DNA of 64,000 bases from Reticulascus tulasneorum. Lineage: Eukaryota > Ascomycota > Sordariomycetes > Glomerellales > Reticulascaceae. Below the pieces are notes generated by a model that worked only from the letters and a program-made list of their open reading frames with translations, was not told the DNA's origin and did no database searches. Of the stretch, positions 24,407-36,700 are shown in pieces (the stretch's first letter is position 1; each line of letters opens with the position of its first letter). The stretch covers positions 2,356,001-2,420,000 of the forward strand of contig LSAX01000007.1 in NCBI GenBank assembly GCA_001557505.1. The letters are read 5' to 3'. Position numbers and translations under genes: made by a program.

Positions 24407-26539
24407 CTAAAAGCCTGGCCTGGCAGTGACGAACTCGCCCATCTCCAGATCGCCTTGATTATGGCTGTCACGACTGGGAGGAGGAATTTGCTTCAGTCCG
24501 TGGTCCTGCCTAAAGTTCCTCAGCGGTGCTGGGTTCTTCTCGAAGGTGGTGAGCGAGACGAGAAATACAGCGATGCAGACAAACATCATGATCCACGTCT
24601 CCTGCGCAAATGCAGATGCGTAGACGTCTTTGATCATTCTCAGCAGTAGACCGGACCATTGAGTAGCTGCGGTTGGAGAGCGGTGCAATGTGCTCAGCTC
24701 CTGTGGAGAGAGGTGGTTCTTAAGAGAGTTGTTGACATGGCGATTGAATATGACAGTGCAGACGGAGATGCCGATGGCGCCTCCGAGAACACGCGCTTGC
24801 GAGACAGCACCTTGGCACACAGCGAGATCCTTGTTAGTTGTGGACTCGATTGCTGCTATGATAGTTGTAGCGGCGAAGGAAAGCCCGGTGCCAAATCCAA
24901 AGATTGTCTGGAATCCATAGCCTGCTCGCACATTCGAGTCTGGCTTGGACAGTAGGGTCATCAGTCCAATGCCAACCAGCTGCAGCGCAGATCCAAAGAT
25001 CAACACAGGCGACGTGTTGTTTCGCTTGCCACAGAGAGCTCCGCATATGAACGATCCAACCGCGCACGAGCCGAGCATGGGAAGAAGGTGGAGACCGGCG
25101 GTCAATGGGTCGTCGCCATTGATGACCTGGAATCGCTCTGGGATGGTAATGGTCAAAGCAAGGTAGGGAAAGCCGGCCAGAAGGGAGACGAGGAGTCCAG
25201 CCATAAATACTCGTTTGTATGCCAGTCGGACAGGAAATACCGGTTCGATGTTGCGGAAGATGTTGAGTCCCAGAATGATCTGCCAGGCGAGGAAGACGAT
25301 CCAGCTTACTCCAGCAATAACCAGAGCCGATATAATCTCCGGTTCGTTCCACGAAGACATCTCCGATCCGCCCTGTTGAACCCCGTATACCAAGAAACCC
25401 GAAGCGATAATCAAGGAACCGCCTCCAATGAAGTCAATCCTTGTTATAGACTCCCTGACCGACTCCTCGGGGGTAAGCTCGGCAGGCCAGCTAGTAACCA
25501 AGCCCCATATCACCACTAGGCCAATAGGAACACTATAGACTTGTTAGATTGCCTCCCAGTATGGTTGGTAGCAAAGTCCACAGGTGCATTCGGGGAATGA
25601 AAGCGAGAGCAAGATGGCCTGTGATATGTCGCAGCAAGAACAACACGACATGCTTACTTGATCATAAAAACCCAGGACCATGTCGCCATCTTGGTGATGA
25701 AACCTCCTACTATAGGACCAAGAACAGACGCCATTGCAAGTGTGGCTCCTATCAATGCCCCTACAGCTGCTGGATTATCGCCAGGGCCAGTCTCTAACAA
25801 CGTGACTTGTGTTAAGCTGAACAAGCCAGATGCCCCAATACCTTGGAAAGCTCGACAAATTATTAGCGTTTCCATGCTCTTCGATACCGCGCAAGCCATG
25901 GAGAATGCGATGAATATGATCCAGGAGAAGAGGATCAGGTTACGACGTCCGTAGATGTCGCTCAGCTTTGCAGTGCACACTGCGAATCCTATCGCTCGTC
26001 AGCCACTATGTTACATTGTCAAGATTGCAAGGCATGGCCTTTTTCTCTTGGGCATGGGACCGGGCAGCCTTAGCTACTTGAACTTGGTGTGATGCTAGAC
26101 TAACTAGCCACCGAACCGCCACAGCAGAGCACACGTTGAATATCTGTAAGGGCTTCTTACCCATGTAGGTGAGCAAATACGCCAATACGACCCAAGGTGC
26201 ATTGACAAAGTCGTTGAGATCTTTTGAGATGGTGACCAGAGAGGTAGAGACAATCGCGGTATCGAGAGTGGAGAAGAAGAGACCCATCAGGAGGCTTCTG
26301 CAGTGTCAACTATGCTTCTTTCCTCATTTGGCAAGATAGAATACCACTCACCAGAGGATAAGAACAGATTGCCGGGCTTTCGTCATCCGTGGTCTTCCCT
26401 CGAGTTTCGACTGAGGGACAGCAAAGGCCCTTAACTCGCGATCGCTGTCGAGAGAGCCAGCCATCTCGCCGAGAGAGGGGTTAGGATACGACAAATGGGC
26501 CGAGGCACGGCGGCGAGAGTATCTTCGAGTATCGTCCAT
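24407..26539 (-). CDS. MFS drug:H+ antiporter, DHA2 (14-TM) family
   Basis: Plasma-membrane or vesicle exporter. Four exons: 26539-26352, 26294-26161, 25988-25658 and 25532-24407; introns 57, 172 and 125 bp; product 592 aa. Exon 2 must use the AAG acceptor three bases after CAG, since CAG would create a TGA. Motifs: ~60-aa hydrophilic N-terminus; LDTAIVSTSL in TM1 (motif D1); AKLSDIYGRR (motif A) between TM2 and TM3; ICRAFQGIGASG (motif B); VLGPIVGGF (motif C, antiporters); then the hydrophobic segments expected for 14 TMs and a C-terminal cytosolic tail. DHA2 members commonly export toxins and secondary metabolites. Its position next to a PKS and a prenyltransferase suggests product efflux or self-protection, but a 4.2-kb gap separates it from the PKS and it is transcribed the other way. 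Confidence 0.92.
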
Positions 26540-29500
26540 TTCATTGGCTTGTAGCTTGGCCTTGTTGTTCTGAAGGTGTCAAACTTGGGTTAGATAGGTA
26601 GTGGAAGGTTCTGCAATGAGCAGAAAGTTCGGTCAATCTTTAAGTCGAGACTGAATCTGACGTTTGTGAAATAAGAGAAAGGTGATGGGCCTACGAAGTA
26701 AGAAAGAAGCTCGAGCAGTGATGCAATGAGCCGGAGCACAAACAGGTAGCTTCTCGTGGTAAGTACCTAAGTACGTCCAATGAGTACTTGTTTCCCGTTC
26801 AGGGCGCAGCCGGTTGCCACTGCACTGCGGTATGTCTTGCGTGCTTTCTTGGGAATATCCAGACTTTAAAGGAAAGAGAGAGATGATAAGAAAAATAAAA
26901 GTCCCAATGTACCAGGTAGTAACAGGTGTCGTCAGAGTATCAGTGCAGGCTAGGGTTCAACCTGAAAGCAGACCACGGCGACATGGCATACGGTACTCAC
27001 TTGAGACAACCATTAGCATGGACAGAGGAAGAAAACTTCTTTCCAAATTTAAGGATTCAGAACGAAAATAAAAGCAAACCAACACAAGCAATCACAGACA
27101 TTAGACAAAGCCGATGTGCCCCCTCCCTGCACCTACCCAGGCCACCGAGACAGACGTGATTACGAGAGTGCTCATTCGACCATCCCCGTACTTAAGATCT
27201 TTTCTGACAGTAACACACAGTCAAAGGCACGGTCAATGACGGGTGCTGTGTAACGACAAGCGAGGTTCTGATGGTGGTTGTAGCTTTGATAGGAAAGTCC
27301 CTTGAGAGTGTGGCAGCATCAGGCCCAAGCATGTTGGCCTCCAGATCACATGGTAGATCTAAGTCAACCAGGAGTCAACCAGGAGCCAACTATTCTCAGT
27401 GCATTGCCTGGCACATGGCCATCCAAGAAACCCCAAGCCAAAGAGGACCCGAGATCACGGCACGGTTTGCGTACTGCGGATATCTGCAGTACATTGCAAA
27501 GACAGTCCTATGACAAGGCAAACCAGTGTCCCACTTGTCGAGGTCATACCTTCGTAAAGAAGCCAGTCAAACAGCAACTTTGCCACGGCTTCCGACAATT
27601 ATTAGGCAGAACGGTCTGACATTTATTCTCTCTCCTCCCTTGTACTGCCTGGGAGTCAAAACTTACTGGTTGTGGATAGATAATGCGGTCTTCCGATGGT
27701 GGCGCCGTAGCACAACGTTCAGCTACCCATAACTCGGCATGATGGCGAAGGGGCAACAGCGACGAGGCACCGCTGGATCTATGTTCCTCGCAACCACTTT
27801 CACTTGAGGCGTGACGATATTCTGCCTCAGATTCTGTGCTCAGACGCTCCTCGTGGCTTGATGAACACCATCCGGTTTAGCTGCCGTCCTTCTTTCACCA
27901 AATTTTGAAGATCCCATGGATTCCTCAAAGGATTCGGCTATCCATGGTACTCATTGTGCTCAAATTCATTTGATGCCGTGTGGGGGACCTGCTTGTGGTC
28001 AACGCAAGTGTTTGTTTGCCTATGGTGACGGTGGTGGAAGTGAAGGATCTTGCCCCGTGGTTAGTTACTTCCTGGATCAGAGAAAGACCTCGTGCCATTG
28101 AACATTCATGGTGCGTACCACAGACCTATTTAGCTCTGTCGATTTTCATGTCTAAGAAACAGCAATTGTGCACCCTGCTGTATCACATTGACGACTAGAT
28201 GGCGGTTCCTCGAGCGAGAAGGACAAGGCTTGGCACAAGCAAGAGCTATTTCGAGCTGTTATCCATATCTTCAGACGCCGAGGTGTCTTGCACTAGGGAG
28301 TTGGAAATCAAAGAATGACGTATTACGGTGTTGAAGAACTTCAGTATGGGCCGATGGAAGGAGGATACCAACAGAGATGGGTCAGTCGGATATCTCGGAC
28401 TGGAATAACTTCATGGCCGATGTTCTCCCATGGTGAGCCCAAGCTTCGCACTTCTCACTCATTCGCCAGCCTCCATTCGTTCACCACGATCCCATTCCAC
28501 TTCCATTGCTTCTTGGATACTGGGAACTCGCCTACTCATCCTCTTCTCCCTATCCGACCAACGCCACCTCGTCTTTTCGGTAGGATGCTGCCCACACTCT
28601 ACATCGGCGACCACAAACAGGCATGCCTCTTCCATTACTCCATCGTCGTAGGGTCGCACACACCCCTCTGGCTTACAGATTGAAGCCGATACCTTGGACA
28701 TCCAACTGCATGTCTTAGTTTGGGCCCCTGCAGGCACTTACTCAGGCAATCCAGATTTCATTCGTGCCTGCTCCCAAAGGAATTACCCTTCAGGAAGTGG
28801 CGTGCCTCCGTGCTTGACCAGTTGGTGATCTCAAATGAAATTGTACTGAGCACCTTTGTGAATTTGCACATAAGTCCACTCTAGATAACCTGGCAGTCTG
28901 AAGACCGCCGAAGCTGAGATCGTACGCTGCCTTTCCATGGCCAATGGGATGCTCAAGTGAGCTCTCTAGTATTGCGCTTCCTCAATGAACCTTCAAGCAA
29001 TCCGGTATATATCACCACGGGATAACAACTGTTCTTGCCGAAACAGCGCCCCCAGGGCAGGAGTTTGAAGTTTCGTGAACTTGCCCCAGATCCTGCCATG
29101 GACATCTCGAAACGCCTGTATGGCCTAATCCCCAAAGAAAACCCTGATTATCTGCGGCTTTGTCAGCTGGGTTGTACGATGATTGGGTGTTCGGGATAGT
29201 TTGCTTCATCGAAGCTGACAAACGTACTTCTTTGCGGAGGTTTATGGTATCACTGGATGCAACAAAGCGTGCTTCCTTACTTAACGACACTCAGACCTCT
29301 CATTCTGTCACCTTGAACCATATTCCACGTTACTCCAGCAGAGTACAATATCACAAGTTTGATGATCTAAAAGCTCGGTTTAATTAGCAACAAGTCCGGT
29401 TCTGATCATGCCCGACCTCAATCTGAGAGCCCCAACAAGGTATGTTGAGGCTTCACGTTGAGGATAAGGGGAGGTCCTTGATTGTTCGGTTACATATCAT

Positions 29501-30701
29501 CGTTATTCTTGTTCATTAACCCTGTGACAGGCTCATTCATTGGCATCCAATGGATGAATTAAAACGATCAGATCAAGACTCAACATAAAAATCTCCAGAT
29601 CTCCGAGCAAAGGGTCTTTGGGTGGGCAACATGGACAGGTGATTGGCCATGATGCTATTTTACGTTCTCATGGCATCAAGAACTGCAACTCTATTTTCAA
29701 CAAGGCTGAATCTATAATGGAAGGGATTGCAAGTCTTGTTCTCATTCACGACCCAAGAGTCTTCGCAAGTCTTACAGGTTAAAGTCCTTCGCTCGTTGCC
29801 ACCTAAGGATCCTGACGACTTGCAGAACCGGAGTGGCCTGGATGATACGAACTTCTATACGACAAAAACCTTGGACATATCAAGTATAGGTTGCATTCGA
29901 TTAACCCTGATGGTTTCATTGTGAGGACCTGGTGCTGGAAGAATTGCACTTCCTAAAGGACAGCTATGATGCATTGCGTATTCACTGCATGCCACATCAC
30001 GCTTTATCTCTGTGCCTTCGGGGCCATATTTGGCTTAAAGCTGCTCAGGAATAACCAAATCTAGGGGTGTCACGGTTCTTGTCACTCCCACGAGACAGAA
30101 AGTCTCCCGTGTCCTCGATGCTGCTACATGTCTAGCGATTCCCTCGAGCTAACAGTCACACCCATTCTCCTTCCTACAAACACACCGCTTTTCTCCAGTG
30201 TCTCGTGCACTACAATTCAGAACAACACGTGCTTTGGTGTTTTCTCCTCTAACCCCCCGGGCCCTAGTCTCCAATTCTAGCCTATCGTGAAGCATATCTA
30301 GGGAGAAGAACATCACAAAGGTTTCCGGTTCAATGTCACCTTGGGTTTCTGCTACCTTCCTCCTAGTCTCATACGTCAAATTCAGGTGCTAATCAACTGA
30401 AAGATTTTCACTCTGATAACATGAGATCACCGTTCACAGCCGGCGATTCATTGCATTTGATGTTCACCTGAAATCAGCTTGTCCACACGTAACTCGGAGG
30501 GGTCCCTTTACAGACACGCGATATAACCTTACTAGCCTTTGCGACGGTGGCTCTACCCTCAAACCTCTGTCACACATCCTTTACTCCTTTTCTAAAACCC
30601 GTTTTTCTCTTCCACTGAAAACTCCTCTCCGCAACTCCTACCCACTCACTTCATAGCACTCCTTCTAGCGCTGATACATTGACGGAAATCGATCACAAAT
30701 C
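26540..30701. other. 4.2-kb gene-free gap upstream of the PKS
   Basis: Divergent region between the MFS start (26539) and the PKS start (30702). Only short open frames (up to 122 aa), none with a recognisable domain; stops are frequent in all frames. No long inverted or direct repeat that would mark a transposon was found by eye. The last ~150 bp is CT-rich and looks like the PKS leader. It may be all promoter, or an eroded former gene. Confidence 0.5.
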
Positions 30702-33700
30702 ATGGATGATATCGCCATCATTGGGATGGCATGCCGATTTCCAGGCAAAGCAACGTCCCCAGAGAATCTGTGGCAAATGATAGTAGCAAAGCAGTCGGCA
30801 TGGTCCGAGTTTCCAACAGATCGGCTGAATATTGACGGTTACTACCATCCAAGCGGGACTCGACAAGGAAGCGTGTGTACTATTGTCCATCATACTCTTG
30901 CTCTCTCTGATCAGGCTCTCTTTGTCTAGATTCCTTTTCGCGGCGCCCATTTTCTTCAAGAGAATGTTGCTGCGTTTGATGCGGCGGTATGAAACGGTCG
31001 CCTTCCTATCCAATGCGTATTGAAAATCTAACTGCTGAATTGTAGTTCTTCTCTATTGCTGCCGAGGATGCAAAAGCAATCGACCCACAGCAACGTTTCC
31101 TGCTGGAAGTCTCCTATGAAGCCCTTGAAAACGGTGAGAATTCTTATTCACTCTCGCAAGTATGGTCGCCTTACGATTGTTAGCTGGTCTGCGCATGGAA
31201 GATCTCAAGGGCAGTGACACATCGGTTTATGTTGGCTCCTTCGTCAAAGGTTCGTTCTTCTTGTTGGGTACGAAGATCTCAGCTGACAGATTCAGATTAC
31301 GAGCAAATCTGTCTCCGGGACATGGATTGGCAACCCCAATATGCCGCCACGGGAACGGGTGCCGCAATCTTGTCCAACCGAGTCTCGTACTTCTATGACA
31401 TGCATGGGCCGAGCATGACGATCGATACTGGGTGCAGTGGGAGCCTCGTGGGCGTCCATCTCGCATGCCAAAGTCTGCGAACTGGTGAAAGCTCGTTGGT
31501 CAGTTCATTCTCACACCTTGTCTAAGCTACTTACTGAGCTAAACAGGCGCTCGCTGGTGGGGCTGGTATGATTTTGACGCCAAACACTATGATGCCAATG
31601 ACTGCCCTGAACTTTCTAAGCCCCGATGGTAAATGTTTTACCTTTGATTCTCGAGCAAACGGCTACGGTCGAGGAGAAGGTATAGGGATCGTGGTACTCA
31701 AGAGACTCTCGGACGCCATCCGAGATGACGACCCTATTCGCGCCGTCATTCGTGGCACAAAGGTTAATCAGGACGGCCACACCACTGGTGAGTGTTGCCA
31801 TCTTTTACACACTGAAACTGAAGACTGACCTAAATGCAGGCATCACATTACCTAGCAAAGAAGCACAGGTAGCAAACATTCGCTCCGTTTACGCCTCGGC
31901 TGGTCTTGATTTTGGTCAGACGGCGTACGTTGAGTGTCATGGCACTGGCACTCAGGCTGGCGATGTCAGAGAGCTCTCAGCGATCTCGGAAACTTTAGCA
32001 TCTGATCGAGACCCGGAATCCCCAATCTTCGTTGGGTCTTGCAAGTCGAACATCGGTCATCTAGAAGGCGCTGCAGGAGTTGCTGGCCTCATTAAAGGGG
32101 TCTTGACAGTAGAGAAAGGTGTAATCCCGCCGAATATCAACTTTGCCGCGGGCAACCCTAACATAGACTTCGAAAACTGGAAAGTTAAGGTACGTTTTCT
32201 GCATACCGCTTCATGCACAGAAGACTGACGCCATTTGCTTAGGTTCCAACAGAGGTAACGACATGGCCACTGACTGGTCCTCGACGCGTCAGCGTGAACT
32301 GCTTCGGTTTTGGTGGCACAAACGCCCATGCAATTATTGACGAGGCTTCGGCGTATCTCGAAGAACGAACGCGGGAACTTTCTCTCGATCCGACAGCCAG
32401 CAAGCTTCTATCAATACACGATGGTCGCAGCCCCTCGACTACGTTGAGCAGTATGCTCCCCAAGCACGCTTCTGCACCATCTCTCTATCCTCAACTCATT
32501 GTGTATTCATCCAATGAGCGTGCCGGAGTCACACGAATTATGTCTTCCCATATCGGTTACCTTCGGAGTAAAACACGTGTCGCCTTCGAGGATCAGATGA
32601 GCCATTATGCGTACACAATGAACTGCCGCCGCTCCAATCTCGAATGGAAGGGATGCGTTGTTGCTAATTCTCATTCTGATCTCCTCGAAAAACTTGAAAT
32701 ATTTGACAATGCCAGTCTGGTTCGCTCATCTCAGGACAAGCAGCCGACCGTGGGATTCGTCTTTGGTGGTCAAGGAGCGCAATGGGCCCGTATGGGCCAC
32801 GACCTTCTTTGCTTCAGATCATTCAGGGACAGTCTCGTTGAGGCAACGCAGTATTTGAAAACCACGCTTAATAGTCCCTTTGACCTCCTTGAGGAGGTCA
32901 TGAAGGATACCAAAGATTCTCGGCTTAGCAGTCCAGAGATCACACAGCCGGCGACGACAGCACTCCAGATTGCGCTTGTTGACCTTCTGAGGTCATTCGG
33001 TGTTCTTCCAACCGTCGTTGTGGGTCATTCTTCAGGAGAGATAGCAGCTGCGTACACTTGCTCTGCCATCACTCGCACTGCCGCTTGGGAGATATCGTAC
33101 TATCGCGGACATTGCGCTTCCCACCTGGGGAACATAGCTCCAGAACTAAAAGGTCGCATGTGCGTCGTAGGTTATTCTCAAGAAGAAGCCGCTACATATC
33201 TACAACGGATTTCCAAGTCAGAATCCATACAGATTGCTTGCATCAACAGCCCCTGCTCAGTCACACTTTCCGGTGACGAGGGCGACATTATCTTCGTTCA
33301 AAATGACCTCACAGCTGGAAAAGTTTTCTGCAGAATGCTCGAAGTCCGTGTGGCATATCACTCGGCACACATGCAAGCCATTGAGTACGAATATGCGGAA
33401 TTTCTCAGAGGCATCTCTGCTTGCAATTCTAGCAATGGCGCTACGATGTTCTCTTCGGTCACAGGGCATGCAATTACTGGATGTGTGCTTGGTCCTTCTT
33501 ATTGGACTCGTAACATGATATCTCCCGTACAATTCGTCAATGCGGTGGAGTCAATGATGTCGTCCGATGGACGACCAGACATACTCCTTGAACTGAGCCC
33601 CCATGCAACCTTGAAGACACCTCTAGCAGACATCTTGAACAAATGGTCTCCAAAATTTCGGCCTCAATACATGTCATTAATTCATCGTCGACAGAACAGT

Positions 33701-36700
33701 GCTCTCACAGTGCTCGAGGTTGCAGGGCAGCTTTGGACTCAAGGCTATCTCATCGAAATGGCCAATGTTGTTTCCAAGTATGTATTGCGTCCCGCCTTGA
33801 TTTGTCTACTCGGCACTAATAAGTTGTGTAGGGGCTACTTCCCATCCCCGTTCAAAACACTTGTCGATCTGCCATCATATCCGTGGAACCATTCTAAAAC
33901 TTACTGGCACGAATCACATCTCGGTGTGGCACATCGTTTCCGTGAGTTTGGGAGGCGGGACCTGATCGGCGCACCCACTGAAGACTCTACGCCGTTCGAA
34001 CCAAGATGGCGGGGATTCTTAAGAGTCTCCGAGAATCCCTGGATTCAAGATCACCAAGTTCAGAAAACAATCGTCTACCCGGCGGCTGGCATGGTGGTCA
34101 TGGTACTAGAAGGGGCTAGTCAGATCGTTAATGATAAATCTCAGCTTCTCGGGTTCGAAATTTCCAATATGCGTTTCGACAAGGCGATGGTTATCCCGGC
34201 CACCGCATATGGACTCGAGGTGGCTTTGAATATCAAGCAGTGCGATCATTTTGAGAGTCCTGGAAACCTGTCGGCTTCCTACGAGTTTGCCATTTACGCG
34301 AAACAAGAGAATGGCACATGGCATCTACATTCTAGCGGATTGCTGCGGATGGGAGTGAAGAACGGGGACGTGAGGTCTAAGTTTCGTCTGTACGAGAAGC
34401 CGTTCATTCTTCACGAGACATTGTGCGATGAGAGGGTCATACCACGGCAACTATACGAACTTCTTGACATAGTCGGGATGAACTACGGTCTTTCATTCCA
34501 GAACATCACATCCATATCAAAGAAAGGCAACGGCTGCATGGCCACAATTCGCATTCCGGATACGAAATCCAAGATGCCCGGGCAGTACGAGTATCCGCAT
34601 CTGATTCACCCTGCTACCCTAGATTCAATGTTTCAAACACCATTTGCAATCGACAACGAGCCAATGGTGCCATCGTTCATTGAGAAAATATTCGTTGCTG
34701 CGGAGCTTCCCCATACTGTCGGTGTCCAGTTCGTGGGTTACGCAACCGCTAGACGACGGGGAATCCGCGACGCGAGAGCAACTATAGTCATGGCTGGGTC
34801 GACAAATGATCATCCCTCGGTGGTTGTGAATGGTTTGCACTTCACGGCTTTGGCATCACCTGAAATAAGCCAGGGCGGCTTCATCCCGAACCATCGCACC
34901 CTCTGTACTGAGATTGTGTGGAATGAAGATTTTGGGACGTCATCTCCAGACGAGTTTGACAAGTTTCTCACATTAATGGCCCATAAGCATCCTGCCTTAG
35001 CAGTGTTGCAGTGCGGCGGATCATCCGATTTATCGCTGCATATACTGCGCGTACTCGCCCCTGACGAGGAGACGGCAGCACAGCTGGTACGATTTACTGT
35101 TTCTGGTTCGGGATCAGATGAGATCTTTGCCACTATCCAGAAAGCTTTCAAAGATACCAAGCTCAAGGACTTCGTGGAGCATCGTCCCTGGTTGGAGAAC
35201 GAAAATGGGTTTCCATCTTACAACTTGATAATCGTGTCCAAGGATTCTGGTATTGATGATGTGCAAGCTATCAAACGACTGACGCCAGACGGATTCATTT
35301 TAACACCAAATCAAACCGATCCAAGCTCAAACTTTCGCAAAAGTGATGCGGTTGAAAATGGGGATGCTTGCTTACTTTTCGAACCAGGGATTCAAACCAT
35401 AGCAATGACCTATGTCGAAGACGACCATCCTGTGACGCTTCTCTTCAACGGCCATTCTCCAGGCCTGGATTTGGATGTGGTGAACCTACCCGACGTCGTC
35501 ATCCTAGTTCCAAATACACAGAACGCCGAAATCGAATGGCTTGTGGAGCTTATGACTAGTTGGCTCACTTCAGGTGGTTTCCAGGTGACCAGTAGCTCTT
35601 TACGAAATCTTACCATTGTGAAGGAACAGGTCTACATTTCGCTTCTGGAGGCAGAAGAGGGCGTTGGCCTCATCTATGACTGGAACGAGGCACAGTTCGA
35701 ATCGTTCTATGAGCTGCAGAAGTCAGCGAAAGGTATCCTATGGGTTACTCGGGCTGCGAACCGAGAGCCAGCCAACCCCAAAGGAGCCGCATTTATAGGA
35801 CTTGCTCGCACCTTACTATCCGAAGATCCACGAAAGACCATAGTCACTTTGGACCTCGACAAAAGAACCGCGATCAACTCACTCTCCACGGCACGGTGCA
35901 TTCTGTCAGTTCTTATCAAAGCCGTCGTCGCGGTCAAGCTCGCTGGCTCCCGAGATACTGAGTATGCGGAGAATAATGGCAAACTTTACATTCCTCGTCT
36001 TGTTCCTTTCACACCATTGAATAATTTGATCGAGGGTAGATGCTGGGGATATTTTGATCAACGCAAGTTTCACAACACAAACAAATCTATCACGGTTCAA
36101 CTGGTACTCACCAACCCGGGTCTTGGCAACGACAACGGCAACTCTCATTTCGTTAAGCGCAAAGTTTTAGATCCGTTGCTGCCAGACGAGGTCGAAATCG
36201 TCTTCGTTAGTTCAGTACTCCATCATGGCGACTTCGAGACCGTAATGGGCAGGACCGCAGACAATAGGCTTGGAGCTGATGTCGTTGGCGTTGTCGACAG
36301 GGTCGGGGACAAAGTCAAAGACTTTAAGAGTCTTGACAGCGTCATTGCTCTCGTATCTGGTGGTTCGTTCAAGAGCCGGCATCGTGTCAATCAGCGGTTC
36401 GTAAAACACACGCTGAACTTCTCCCAGAATGCGCAGCTGCTGGTTCCCAGTTGTCATATTGCCGCTTACTTTGGCTTGGTGACCGTCGCTCATCTTTCCA
36501 GAGGTCGCAAAGTTCTCATTCACGCCGGTGCAAGCGCATACGGACAGGCAGCTGTTCAGATTGCTTTGTTGCTCGGTGCCGAGGTATTCGCAACAGTACT
36601 TGGATCAAGCTCAGAAGATCAGTCTCGCACGTTGCGGGATGTATATGGCCTTCATGGTGATCACATTCTTGATGCAAACTCCGACAGCTTTGCTATCGCC

